From Xestospongia muta (lineage: Eukaryota > Porifera > Demospongiae > Haplosclerida > Petrosiidae): a stretch of DNA of 64,000 nucleotides. The stretch lies in assembly GCA_963693285.1 (NCBI GenBank), contig OY848928.1:3348501-3412500 (forward strand), in the 5' to 3' direction. This document shows, one piece after another, positions 33,011 to 45,590 of this stretch (the first letter of the stretch is position 1; each line of letters opens with the position of its first letter). The notes beneath the pieces were generated by a model. It saw nothing but the letters and a program-made list of their open reading frames with translations. It did not search any database and had not been told where the DNA came from. The translations under genes were made by a program, and so were the position numbers.

Positions 33011-35580
33011 GTCAGTTTTTAGGGATAAAGAGAAGAGCCTAGATTTTAGAATAAAGAAAAATCCAGACACAAGGAAAATTTCAGATGTCCTGTCAACCCC
33101 TCATTGTTTGAAAAACCACAGACACTTGTCATATAACCAAATTTCAAATCTTACAAGCCAGTATAAGCCATGAGAAGTCCTAGAAGCCAGTAACTCCTAG
33201 ACATCAATAAAAAGTTGACAAGATGCTAGAAATAGCAAGAGAATTTCTAGATGACAGTCACAAAAAATTCAGATACAATTAATCTTAAGATATATGTGAA
33301 TAATCCAAGGAAGGTCCTAACTGCTATATGTAAACTCAGATGTCAGGTAAATCTCCAGGCAAGAATAAACCTAGATTCTAGTTAACAATAATACCTTTAT
33401 GTAATCAATGTAATCATAGAAATTAGTTACATCAGAATAGTAGCACAAGATAGAACTAATATTTAACAAAAACTATGATAAATTATTGAATTGTAACAAG
33501 TCACAGTAGATGGTATGGAGAGATGGAATACAGGCACTATTATTAAATAATAACACCAATAATGTACAAGAGTGATAACAGATCATGTACAACACAAGAT
33601 AGACATAGGAGCTACAATTTTGAATATTAAACAAAATTCAATGAGAATGACATCGTTGTACATAACATATTGCCATGAAACAGCAACACATTCAAGAGAT
33701 GATAACAATTATGGATAGAAACACAGAAGTATAACAAGCTCAACACTAATAAACAACATTTGTCATAACAGTTTCAGGAGATGTTAACACAACTTAGAAA
33801 AAGTAATGAAAGGATTATTAGATAAAAACATTATTATTGTACCAGTATTCCAACTTGAGCACACACAGGAGCTATTACTAGGAATCAACAAAAGACAGTG
33901 TTAAAAGAGTAGAAAACTCATGTATAAACAAAGTAGCAGTGAATTGTAGATACTAGTAGATTTAATGTAAATAGGAGATCAACAAAAGTATATAATTTTA
34001 GTGTAGGAGGTAACAAAAGGTTTGTTAGATAACAAAATTTATGCAAAAGAAACAGATACTAAAGATTAATTAATTCACCAACAGATTATATAGAGAAATT
34101 ACACAAGAGATACTTTATGTTAATGGATATGAGAGGTTTATATGTACATGTCACAGGAGTGACAGGACTAGATTGTATTGTATTATAAGAGGTTGCCAGG
34201 TTGGGTATTGAGATGTTTGGTAGATTATCTGAATGTTAAGAATTAAAAGGAAGTAAGTTACAAGTATTATGTCTGAAGGTACATCTTGTAGGGCTAACAA
34301 GAGGGCGGTATATGTAGATGTTATAGTGTGATAGGATGAACAAAGGGTGTGTGTATGTATGATTAACAAAGGATATGTACACATACTTGTTATAGGATGT
34401 ACATGTTGATTACATATATGTTATAGGTGTACATGTTGATTGTTATTGGGTATACATGCTGATCATATACACATGTTATACGTGTACATGTTGATCACAA
34501 GATTTGGAACGTCAATGGAGAGGTTTTAGAACATAGTAACAATATAGGATAATGATAATGCTTAGAAAGAGTACAAGAGGACATGGGACCAATAGATTGA
34601 GAAAGTGAATATGTGATATAGTTTTCCATAATGTTGTAGTATATGACCATAAGTTATATAGCGACTAAACAGTAGGAGATAAGGGTCATATTTCTGATCT
34701 GTCATCAGTATCTGGATTAAGAGGGGGAATCAACTTTATAAAATTAAGGGTCACTTAAAATATTATCAAAAACTACAACTCTAGTAGATAACTTGTTACA
34801 ACTCTGTAGAGTTACATTATTACATATTACAAGAGAACATTACAAGAGGGTTGTCAGTATGTTCTAAAATTACACTCTTTGACTCACACAAGTCATGTAC
34901 ATAGCAAGGAGGCTCTGCTAGTCATTAAAGTGACTCCTTATTAATTAGACAAGTTGATAAGAGGAAAGTCAGCCTGCAATATCAGAACTATTGGGATAGT
35001 CAACATTACTCTATATATGTATATTGAGTGGTTGAGTGTTATAAATGCCTTCTAATACAGACATACAAGGAGAACTGCTTACAACTGTTGAGAAGGATGA
35101 GGGATGGTACAAATTATTAAGACTTTATACTAGTGTGACACCCAGAACCAGAAGTTGCATATTCAATACGAGTGTCTAGGTATATTCAGGCTTCCAATGT
35201 GGTTCTCAACACAGATCCTGAGTACAACTACTCAGCTACAAGGGCCATTTAACTTAAGGCTCCAAGCTTATAATTAGCTGTGGTATTCATGTAAAAGTTC
35301 ACAGTCTGTTTAGGCAAGTATTTATATAGGACAGCAAAGTACTCTCATAAATACACAAGGTTTTGAAATCTACTAATAACAACTTTCAGTGTGCATAACT
35401 ATACTTGGCCATCACAACGGCCAACTAAGGCTGACTTAACTGAGCTAGAACTAGGCCTAGCTAAAGTAATATAGATGTAAGAGGTCAAAAGGTCTCCAAA
35501 CGTGATACAGGTAGTCAGAAGAGGCTATACATATGTGAAATCACAGCAACTATCTGAGCCCAAACAGTTGAAAGGCTCAA
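33011..35580. other. Gene-free AT-rich region
   Basis: Degenerate copies of the AAATCCAGATGCCAG minisatellite run to about 33370. A small 30-bp repeat of TTATAGGTGTACATGTTGAT lies at about 34390-34495. Scattered AACAATTATGGATAGAAAC-type degenerate units lie elsewhere. No ORF over 77 codons and no recognised domain or RNA gene. Confidence 0.5.
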
Positions 35581-35582
35581 GG

Positions 35583-35846
35583 TTAGGCTTTCCATGTATA
35601 CAGATGGTGTATATTTAGTCTGACCTCAATGTTTCTCTTCCTCTTTTTGTGCTGCAAAAAGGGTATTTCTTTGTCATCAGCCTCGGTTTGACTGCATTTT
35701 TCTACATGAAATGTGAGTGAGAACTGAATGTATCTTGACTGGAGGCAATGGACAGCAGTGCTAGTTATACTCTTTAAGACATTGGCCCTGTAGAAGCACC
35801 CATCCAACAGTTGTAGTTGTCTTGAAGAAATGAGGGCGTCTGGCAA
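35583..35846 (-). CDS. Uncharacterised 87-codon frame
   Basis: A minus-strand frame starting MPDALISSRQLQLLDGC and ending in a basic KKRKRNIEVRLN stretch. It is noticeably less AT-rich than its surroundings and has an E2F-like palindrome (TTGGCGCCA, about 35911-35919) 65 bp upstream of its start. It could be a first exon of a minus-strand gene reading towards the cassette array. No homologue is recognised, so it may be chance. Confidence 0.2.
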   Translation of the reverse strand: MPDALISSRQLQLLDGCFYRANVLKSITSTAVHCLQSRYIQFSLTFHVEKCSQTEADDKEIPFLQHKKRKRNIEVRLNIHHLYTWKA

Positions 35847-35879
35847 AAGGCTAGTATTTTTACTAAATTTTTTGGAGGT

Positions 35880-36990
35880 TTGTTAAACTGAGCATGCTCT
35901 ATTTTCAAAAATTGGCGCCATTAAAGCAACTGTTAAACTAAGCACACTCAGTTCATTGAGTCTACTATGATAAGCATGCATGATAAGATCCTAAGAAAAA
36001 TAAACTGATATTGAGTACAACAAGTCACATACCCTATCTGTTAGTAGATTGTCTATCTGTGTATGTTTATAACAAATGCATGCACCTAATATGTGCATAT
36101 CATATGTAACTAACCCATTAAAGTTAGTACAGGTAATCTAATCATATTTCCACCAGTACAATCTCAAACACTGATTCCGTTATGAGCTCTCTTTAATTTA
36201 GATTTATATATACTTTTAATGGAAAATTATACAAAACAAATACAATTTAATATTAATTATCTTAACTATAATATAATTGATAGTTATGTGTCATGTACAG
36301 ACTAGTCTATTATATGCTACTAGATATTTAATTAATCATCACTGTTTAAATTCCTTATATTATCAGCAAATTTAAAATCAATTGGATATATGGAATCCTC
36401 AAATCTAATGAACTAGATAATCTATACAAATAAACAGCATGTATGTCACCATAGCAACAATTACTTAAGCATCAACATGCCTTTTAATTGTTCAATAACT
36501 AGTACTAGGCGGACTTGTAACTATCAATCTAGCAGCATCTCTGTTATATTGTGATGAGTATGTTATGAATGGATAGATGAATTCACTGATAGATTAGTGG
36601 ATGGATGGAAAAACGACTTATCTCTCTTTTCTCTAGTCTTAGGGTCCTTGCACTTACAACAGAGAACACATTTACTAGTATACCACATGTGGCTCAACTT
36701 ATGGTACCAGGTGTCAGTTCACTACCATTATTCTCTTATAAGAATAAAGTAAATAATAATTTTGGATGATTTGTTAATTTTTTGTTCTCTTTTAGTGTTT
36801 GAGTTATTGCGAAATATGACATATTCAAGCACCTACATTGTTTCTCTCAGGTTTAGTGGATCAATTAATTCCATCACAAATGATGTTAGATCTATATCAA
36901 GTGAATTAATGAATGGATGGACAGATGAATGGGTAGTGAGTAATAAAGCCTTGCTGATAACTAATCTTAAAGCACCAGTCTGAGCTGTTT
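35880..36990. repeat. Segmental duplication (partner at 46130-47190)
   Basis: Continuous homology at an offset of about 10.2 kb, starting near GTTAAACTGAGCATGCTC and running through TTGAGTCTACTAT, TTTATATATACTTTTAATGG and the ABHD13-like exons to GATGAATGGGTAGTG. The last 80 bp (36945-37028) also match 52400-52490. Confidence 0.85.
36640..36895 (+). pseudogene. ABHD13-like hydrolase exons, copy A
   Basis: Two exon-like blocks: VLALTTENTFTSIPHVAQLM and VSSLPLFSYKNK (about 36648-36745, followed by GTAAAT), then after a 45-nt intron ending CTTTTAG a block with LSYCEI, a stop, HIQAPTLFLSGLVDQLIPSQ and MMLDLYQ (about 36796-36895, followed by GTGAAT). The order ENTF-SIPH, LPL-YKNK, LSY...P-LF-SGL-DQLIP-MM--LY is that of alpha/beta hydrolase ABHD13 (Bem46 family), including the Asp of the catalytic triad in GL-DQL. 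The TGA in the second exon marks decay. The N-terminal part with the nucleophile is not present. Confidence 0.6.
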
Positions 36991-38020
36991 TAGAAATAAA
37001 ATTATATTGTAATTAAGAGGTTGCACCTATGTCACCCAGCCCGTGGCACCATCCCCGGCACTTTTAGCTTCAATGTTCCATTTACCCAGTTGTCCTATTA
37101 CCATAAAAGGATATACTTGTTGTCTATTAATAGAAATACTATGTTATTATATTTAGTAACAATATTACATGTAGAAGAACTGTAGTTGATTACACAGAGC
37201 AGTAAGATTAGCACAAACTTCTGTAATTAAACAAAACATAATAAAACAAAATTTATAGTAAATTAATGAAGAACCAGTTTAGACAAAACAATTTTAATTA
37301 TTCCAGTCTCTTCTTGTTATAATAAACTGAGAAATGTGTCTATTCATAACACTACTAGTGATATGTATATATAACAGACATTCACACACACACATATATA
37401 TACACCATCAATCTTAACAATCATTAAGCTTATAGATCATATTTGTTTGATTGTTTCTGTGTCTATCCTCATCATATCTCTCATTATGTCACTACATCTC
37501 TAGTAATTAACATAGATGAGATACTTAATTTATCAAAGTCATGGTTCAAACTTAACTATATACAAAATACACTGAGAAACACATTTTGTAATGGTTTATT
37601 CCATCTGATATGTTAGTATATTTGTCTTATAGAGTTATATGTACTGTCTTTGATCTTGGTAACATTCTTGTGTCATGATGCAGCTTGCCACCAATGACAA
37701 GAACAATAGTTGGTCTTCAGTATGGACAACAGTCTTTGGTATATCAACTTTTCTTAATGTCAAATTAGAACTTAATTCACACCTTATATACTTTTAAATT
37801 TTATTTAATATTTGTCTATTTTTATGATCATCCTGTCCTTAAATTCTTAAAAAACATTTTGAGAAATCTTCAAACCTCATTCATGCTAAAAGGGAGTGGA
37901 ACCCTCATTCATGCCAAAAAGGAGTGTTGTTAGCTCTAAGTCAGTTAAAAGAAACCTTGTTAGCAGTTACTAAACTATACAGACACCTCCTGCTTCACTA
38001 TCAGCTGTGTCAGCAACCTT
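36991..38020. other. Mostly non-coding, with a possible third ABHD13-like exon
   Basis: After GATGCAG, the 37683-37740 stretch reads LPPMTRTIVGLQYGQQSLV. This lines up with the block that in ABHD13 holds the catalytic His (pattern L-P--TK-L...G-H), but His is replaced by Gln here. At 37878-37925 a 38-bp repeat of CCTCATTCATGC occurs twice. Nothing else is recognised. Confidence 0.35.
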
Positions 38021-38025
38021 AAAGG

Positions 38026-38031
38026 TATATA

Positions 38032-38113
<82 letters not shown>
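38026..38113. repeat. (TA)n microsatellite
   Basis: About 80 bp of alternating TA with TATGTATG interruptions, followed by a short (GA)n at 38136-38155. Confidence 0.97.
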
Positions 38114-38124
<11 letters not shown>

Positions 38125-38948
38125 ATATATATTTAGAGAGAGAGAGCTAGAGAGAGATTGGGTTGGTGACCTGTGTTTTGTCATGTCTACAGGTCTGAGT
38201 TGCTATTCAAAGTGCAGTGAGACAAGTATTAGGACTTGACTCAAATTTATTTATTTTGGAACAACTCTTGTCATGGAAATGGTGATTGCAACCAGGCATA
38301 AGAATGATTTATGACTACTATCATAGTAAACAAAGAATAAAGAAAACATGTCAGACACACTCTATAAAATGTGGAGGTCACCAAGTTCTAAGACGTTTTC
38401 CCTATACCTCTGTAGTTTGCATTTATAGTCAAATTAAGTATTTCAGAAGTGACCTACCTCTTTATCAACTTATACAGACAATATTAATTTAAACAATATG
38501 TTTGACTTAACTAATTTCTTATGACAACTAAAGCAGTAAAAAATTGTAAACTTATTTACATAATTATATTGACTATACTTTGAGATAATACTAAGTCGTC
38601 TTGTCCTTCAAATGAAAGTACAAACAATGTAGGAAGTCCACCTATTATACATTGATTAGTATAAAGATGCTGCTATTAAGCTAATATGCCTTTGTATTAT
38701 CATAATATTACATTAAATAACCTGTGGTCTTGGGTCAACCAACATTGTTGTGGATTAGCAGATCATTGTTAAATGTCATGTAACTTCAAACTAGAACATA
38801 GCTCCTGTAATGTCCATTTTGATGTCAGGGAATCATTAGGTATCTATACATCTTCCTTCAATTATTTTAATCATATTTTATATAATTATAGAAAACACAT
38901 CATGTTGATATAATGGACTAGTCTCAATTAAACTAAATAGTATATTTT

Positions 38949-39186
38949 GTAAACTAATACCATATAATGGTTATACAAGGGGAAATCCCTCATACTTCTT
39001 TTTTGTGTGTGTTCAAATTCTTCTACCAACATTGTAGCCATGATTGATATCAGTCAATGGAGAGTTGTAAACTAATACTATATAAGGGTTATACAGGGGG
39101 AACTCCCACATACTTCTTTGTTTTGTGTGTGTTCAAATTTCTTCTACCAACGTTGTAGCCATGATTGATATCAGTCAATGGAGAGT
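38949..39186 (+). repeat. 118-bp tandem duplication of the NLR1 5' end
   Basis: Units 38949-39066 and 39067-about 39186 both run from GTAAACTAATAC through CTTCTACCAAC(A/G)TTGTAGCC to the start codon and the next nine codons. NLR2 has a single copy (about 58215-58335), so the duplication is specific to NLR1. Confidence 0.95.
39040..39075 (+). CDS. uORF of NLR1 (11 codons)
   Basis: The upstream copy of the duplicated start reads MIDISQWRVVN then TAA, because the duplication joint follows codon 9. Its start context (TTGTAGCCATGA) equals that of the main start 121 nt downstream. If transcription begins before 39040, this uORF would compete for initiation. It is absent from NLR2. Whether the transcript includes it is unknown. 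Confidence 0.5.
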   Translation: MIDISQWRVVN

Positions 39187-42100
39187 TAGTGTTGGGTTAT
39201 GGTACTGTCATCAGATACCATATACTGCTAAAAAGGGATCTGCTACTACTGATATCTCAAGATGGGTGGAGTCACTATGGTCTGGAGATGAGGGTGGTGG
39301 TAACCTGACCTTTCCTCTAGTTTTATTTCTCTTATTTCTCCTCATTTTATCAGGTGATATTGAACTCAATCCTGGACCTATAACAGGTAAACATAACATA
39401 ATACATGAACACACTGATGGCAATAACATGATCTATAACTTAAAATTTCCCTTATTATAGTGTAGGAAAATATATTTACACAAAGACCTTAATCAATGAT
39501 TGCATTATAATTAGTAACTATTGCTTAGATCTGATCTGAAGCTAGCAATTTATCAAAATCTTATATGGGTCCTACTCCATGTAGCCACATGTTTACTAAA
39601 AATAATAAATAATATGTTACAATATAAAGAATAATTGATAATGTAATTCTGATTCTGGTTACGTTGTGGTTACATACAGAAAGTAACATACATTTAATTG
39701 TTTTGTAAGAAGCCAAAAATAGTCTAATTCAATATATAAATCCAATTAAAAAGCCAAAAGTAAATGCTATTAAGAGATTATCATATGATTTATGTAATCA
39801 TGGCCAATATAACAGAGGCCATGGAACTGTTTCAGTAAAGCATTTGTAACTAACTACTAGTCATATACAAGCAAGCTCTGTGTACAGCATCACGTGGTTG
39901 ACTTTATTGACATATTACACTAACTGTATAGGAATTAGGGTTTAGTGTTTACTTATCTATCTCATAAGATAAGTACTTAAACAATAGATATTCATAATTA
40001 CACAAATCACATGATAATCTGTTAATAGCATTTTATACATCCTGTATCGTTTTGTGGTCTTTTTCGTTTACTTCCATCACATATTTAGTAACCTAGATTG
40101 TCCTGTTCCATTCTTGGTTTGAGTAACCACTGTTTTAGTTGTTGTACACAACAATAGAAAATAACAATGCAAGTGAACATACACACATTTTATGTCCACA
40201 AGTGACCCAAACAATTATAGGAATGCCTGGTATGTAGGCAATAATGCAAAAGTGTAATTGTTAATTTAATTTGCAGAGACTGAAAATCTAACTTCAAACA
40301 ATGCATTCCAGCTACTTTATAAATGTGGGTTTCAAATCTTTAGTCACTGGGAAAAATTGGCTCAGTTCCTTCAAGTGTCTCTTGATGAGAGAAAGAGACT
40401 AAGAGAATCAGGTCGGATAAGTGAGAACTATAATCTTATCTTAGAGGAAGCCTTGGATTGGTGGATAACTCACTCAAGTCAGCCATCATGGGAGGAGTTA
40501 ATGAGAGCTGTCGATGACTGTGGTGAGAGAAACACTGCTTATGAAATGAGAAAGAGATTAAACATGGAAGATAACAATTATAGTATGTTCACCCTAATTT
40601 TGTTGTGTTTTTATGTTTAATGTTGTCTTTTTTAGCTAATATAGTTCAACCCAGCAGCTCAATACACCCCAATGTTCAAAGATATTGCGATATCATGATA
40701 GACCAATACAAACACCAACCTGTTGTCCCTACAGACTGGCCACCACCAGTTGGACAAGACTTCTTTGGAAGATTAGCACTACTACAAACACAAGACAGAC
40801 ATGCCACTCCTCAAACAATACTACAGAAACAATGCTGTATGTTAAGAGGACAAGTTGATAAAATACCTCAAGTTACTCAAGATAAACAGATAGATATTCA
40901 GGATGTTCTTAAACCATGTGATAGTGGTCAGTCTCTTAGAGTAGTAGTTGATGGTCCTCCTGGTATTGGTAAGACAACACTCTGTCATAAACTTTTAAAT
41001 ATGTGGGCTAAAGGAGAACTCACACATGGCCAATTTGACTTGGTACTTTACTGTCCTCTCAGAAATGACAAGGTGGCTCAAGCTAGTACATTAGCAGATC
41101 TGTCTGTTTACCAAAGTCCAACAGTCTCAAGTGTTGTTGAGTGGATGACAACTACTGAGGGAGAAGGACTATTGATAATCTTTGATGGTTGGGATGAATT
41201 AAATACAAATCTCAGATGCTTCTCACTAGCAGCTAGAATAATTCGTAGAGAAATATTAGCCAAATGTTCAGTAATTGTTACCTCACGTAGCTATGCCTCC
41301 TACTCACTGTTGAAAATATTTTCAGTTAATAGACATGTTGAAATCATAGGATTTTCTGAAAAGGAAATTAATGAAGTGGTTATAGGAACACTGGAAAAGG
41401 AACCACAATTAGCAGAGAAACTCATCCAAGATCTTGAAGTGCGAAGTGATGTCCAGTCATTATGTTATGTACCACTAATTTGTTCCATAGTCATTTTAGT
41501 TTATTGTAAGTCAGATGGACAGCTACCAACAACACTCACAGAGTTGTATGAAAATTTTATTCTACAAACTATTAGGAGACATGTTGAATGTAAGAATAGT
41601 CACAATGCTGAACCAAGACAGCTACACAGCCTTCATCATCTACCATCAGTTTTGGATGAATCATTTAAAGAAATTTCTCAGTTTGCTTACCTCAGTTTGA
41701 AAGAAATCAACCCAAAAATGACATTTTCTTCAGTGCAAATCCATCAGTTTTTTCATCACTCAGTGAAGGAAGGCTATCTTGGACTAATGACAACGTTTTC
41801 TTATTATGATGAAGAGAGTTTTCAATTTATTCATTTGAGTATCCAAGAATTTCTAGCAGCATGGTGGATAGCTAAATATGAGAAGACAGAGGAAGTGTTT
41901 GGAGACTACATTGATAATGATCACTTTAGAATATGTCTGAGGTTTATAGCAGGTCTAAGTCATCTTGAACACGAGAACTATCAACAATATTTTAATAAAG
42001 AACTTAATATGCAATGTAAGAGGAAAGTTTTGTTTGGAGCTGATGCCTCATACTACTCTCATTTCAGACAGAATTCAACAATTATTAAACCACACTGTTA

Positions 42101-43838
42101 TAATCCTTTCTGCAATGAATTGGATGTTCTTCTCATCCATCTCTTGTTTGAATCACAAAACATCAAATTATGTCAAATATTAGCACAATCCATGAAGAAT
42201 CACTCACTTTGCCTCCATAGAGTAAAATCGTCACTATTTGACATATTGTGTCTCGGCTTTTTCTTGAACAATTCTAAAACAACATGGAATTATTTGGACC
42301 TAAAGCTAAAAGGGCTGGAAGTACAACTCATTGCTAATACATTGATGACTTGTGTTCAGTCGAAGAACTTAGAAATTAGTGAATGGATTATAAATTATGA
42401 CCGAAAGGTTAAAAAAAATTTAGTGAAATTATATCAGTCATCATTTGCACACAACCTTCATGAATGTTATATTACATTACATCCATATACACCTCAGGAT
42501 CTACCAGATATTGCTAAAATACTACTGGATTTAGTAAAACAACAAACTTTGAAGGTATTACACTTTAATACAGTATACTGGATAAGAAATTTGGAAGGTT
42601 ATTTGCAGATAGACAAGGCCATCTTTTCTAAATTGGAGGAAAGTTTATATATCAATAGCACTGTAAAAGAACTAGTCCTAGATGTTGATACTCATGTTTC
42701 CAATGAACTCCCTCTCTCTGACATTGCTGATATAGTCAATAGTGTCATTAAAGGAGTAACAAAAAACAAATCAATTCAAACTTTTTCATTAAAATGGGAA
42801 GGTGATTTTGTACGTAAAAAGAGAGAAAGAAATGAAGAAACACTTAAACACTTACTAAGGGACAATCACACACTACAAGCTCTTAAACTGAGACTACCTG
42901 CTCAGTTCATATCATCACTAGCTATAGTAGAGGTGAACATACCACTTACTGCTTTAGAAATTGAAGGGTCTCATCAACTAACATCAATACTTACTCAACA
43001 TATCAGCGGACTACACTGTCTTATACTACATGATTCATGTCCACAAACTCTATTATTTAAATGTCATCCTAATCTACAGCAACTTCAACTATCACTAGAC
43101 ACAACTGAGAGTATGGTTGAACTATTTACTATTCTAAAGAGTAATACTACACTTATGACTTTGAGAGTGGAATTAAAGAATAAAGACATGTTTGACAGTG
43201 TAGGTCCTAGTTTACAAGATATGCTGATACTAAACAGAACTGTAAAATATCTTGAAATTCTTATCAGTGACTTTATTAATTCCATTCCAAATACTTACCT
43301 GTCATTTCTAACAACTGGTCTCTCACAAAACACCAGTCTACAGGAATTGAGTGTACCCATTCCACTCTCAAATACTAACTATGAACAGATAACATCTTTC
43401 TTTAATGTTATTATGAACATAGAAATGCTCACAGAAATTAAAGTGAACTTCATACTAGATCAGTCATATGCATCTAGTGGCTGTAGTTATAAAGAGAGAA
43501 AACAAATAATGACACCACTGTTCTATGAACAAGGACTATGTCTTATTACTAAGGTTTTAGTGTCACACACAACTGTGAGGTTTCTCCATATACAATGTGA
43601 AAATGTCAACAAAGAATTATCTCAGCCTAACTGGATAGAACTAACACAACACTTTTGGCAGACTGTCTTTCTTCATCCCACACTTCAGTACATTGGAATT
43701 AAGTCACTGTTTGCTATCTCAATCCTAAAGGATACACTAAAATCACAAGAGAAGATATCATTTGGCAATCACAAAGAAAAAAACCTACCAAAACCCCTAC
43801 CAATAATAGATGGTGATATTAACATTGATATTATATAA
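39161..43838 (+). CDS. NLR1: 2A leader-DEATH-NACHT-LRR receptor, three exons
   Basis: Spliced exons 39161-39386, 40277-40582 and 40636-43838, all phase-1 introns (890 and 53 nt, GT-AG), give 1244 codons plus stop. Residues 1-48 are a polar leader; 49-63 (FPLVLFLLFLLIL) a hydrophobic segment; 65-73 the 2A motif GDIELNPGP. Residues about 80-175 form a DEATH domain (AFQLLYKCGF, HWEKLAQFLQVS, WEELMRAVDDCGE). NACHT: Walker A GPPGIGKTT about 284-292, Walker B LLIIFDGWDE about 356-365, sensor VIVTSR about 390-395. The C-terminal 450 residues hold degenerate leucine-rich repeats. The ATG at 39161 was chosen because it is the only one in frame upstream of the leader. The role, inferred from the family, is a cytosolic pattern-recognition sensor signalling through DEATH contacts. 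No disabling change was seen. Confidence 0.85.
39353..39379 (+). other. 2A-like ribosome-skipping site in NLR1
   Basis: The codons read G-D-I-E-L-N-P-G-P and fit the consensus D-(V/I)-E-x-N-P-G-P. In 2A sequences the ribosome fails to form the Gly-Pro bond, so products would be residues 1-72 and 73-1244. The motif directly follows the hydrophobic segment and ends 7 nt before the exon 1 donor. It is conserved in NLR2. Confidence 0.85.
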
Positions 43839-45590
43839 TTATAAGAGCAATGTTCTACAGTATAAATTAAAGTATAAGTACACACACATACACACACATA
43901 TATATGTTAAAAATAGCTTTATTTTCATTATATTTTAATTTAAGTTTCATTATTATAGTTACATTTAGCATACATGAAGCTATTAGCACTGATCTAATAG
44001 TGATAAACTTTAATACTTGTATAAGAATCATTCTTCACAACAGACTAAACCAGAGTAAGGTCTTGAGGAAAGAAGCTCCACTGACTCAAATGAAGTAATG
44101 TTTTCATTTTATTTTGTGAAATTAATACTATCTTTATTGTTGTGTGTATTCAAGGAGCCTACATGTATGAGGTGGTACTCAGAGAACTGCCAGCTCCATC
44201 AATGATACAGCTGTTGATAACCTCAAATCTCGATGATAAGGTACCTTTAGTATTAATAGACATAGAAACCTCCTGGAATATGGTATGCATATATCAGACT
44301 AATTCTTAAAGTCACACTTGAGCCTTTAGGTTGGATGGTACAGTAGTGATAACTATAAGAACAAAAAGTTAATGACAGTTAGTATGGCCATCACAAGGAC
44401 AACAACATAACTACAGCCTATAAGGAATACTAGAACATTTTATATCATTATTACAATTTGAATTAGAGTGCAAGTAGTAATTCATAAACTCTGTTATAAT
44501 AATGATACATCTTTGGATTTATTGAAATTTTAATTATTTGATACAGCCAATATGTTTATAATACTAGCCAAATTGTATAATATGTAGTGCTTAAAGCAGT
44601 ATCACTTGAGCTTTTTAATTAGGTGGGGTTTATGTAATAATAGTGTACAGACAACCAAAAAGCAAAAAATGAATGACAGCCATGCATAAGCTGAACGTAC
44701 ATCTCATTTATAGCTAGTTCATTTTAATACTGTAACATATGTTTGGATGACAAACATGACACCAGCATCTTATATTAAGACTATATAATAATAGCAGGAC
44801 TCAGTAGGACTCATTCTTTCTAAGCACTAATGGTAACTAGAAGCAACCATGATTTATTTCCTAAATTCTCTTTGGTCACATGATCTCTCCTTTCAAATTC
44901 ATTCTTCTTATAACAGAAGAGTACGAAGTGATTGCAGTGAAATTGTATGAGTGGGTTGAAAAAACTTTATGTAAATTCACACTGGTCATTGTAAATCCAA
45001 AACCTAATTGTTGGTACAACCAATAGAGCTTCTTAACCTAAATTTGACATCCTATATATAAGACACTAGGAAGGATGTTGACTTTTTCAACAGGTTACGG
45101 GGTTACTGGTTAGGTCATACAACTCAGAACATGTTCAACAGTTAATGTGTCACCACAGACACAGTTGGTAGTCAAATTAGGAAGTCACTCTAAATGTGAT
45201 TATATGGAAGACAATGTTATGCTTTTTAATAGCTAAAGCAGACAGCCAATGTGACACCTCTGTTCCCAAGATTCATTTGCAGTATATTTATATATAATGA
45301 TGTTTTTCACATGTTTCAGCTGCCTTCTCCTTTAGACTAACTGTCAACTGTGAATTAGACAACAAAACTTCTGTTGTTATACCATCATCATACCTTACTT
45401 GCTAATTCTTGTAATCCTATATTTGTGTCTGTGGTCAATTAGCAGTATTACATTTACTGCATATAAGTGAGCCGCTCTCTTTGTAAAGAAGTATGCCTGA
45501 CATCTTTTCTTAAAGCAAGAAATATTGATGACAGAGCTACATCATACTATATACTATATGATACTATATTCTTCATGATACTACATACTC
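43839..45590. other. 3' flank of NLR1 and gene-free region
   Basis: Homology to the NLR2 flank ends near 44100. At 44154-44238, after TTCAAG and before GTACCT, lies an exon-like open block GAYMYEVVLRELPAPSMIQL that may belong to an unidentified gene. Two weakly similar halves (CACTTGAGC...AGGT...TACAG, about 44310 and 44600) suggest a small duplication. No other gene is recognised. Confidence 0.4.

Larger units (their letters stand above)
38466..44100. repeat. NLR1 segmental duplication unit (partner 57730-63240)
   Basis: Homology with the NLR2 locus begins abruptly at AACTTATACAGACAATATT (38466) and runs through the NLR gene, including introns and about 250 bp of 3' flank, at an offset near 19.15 kb. 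Introns and flanks are about as similar as exons by eye, so the duplication is recent. Confidence 0.92.

Noticed and set aside
39125..39160. Upstream GTG start for NLR1
   Set aside because: GTG is not a usual initiator in animals, and the ATG at 39161 has a conserved context in both NLR copies and in the duplicated 5' segment.
40605..40635. ATG at 40605 as the start of the NACHT-LRR protein
   Set aside because: It lies in the 53-nt intron. The spliced phase-1 join at 40582/40636 gives a continuous DEATH-NACHT frame, and both splice sites are conserved in NLR2.
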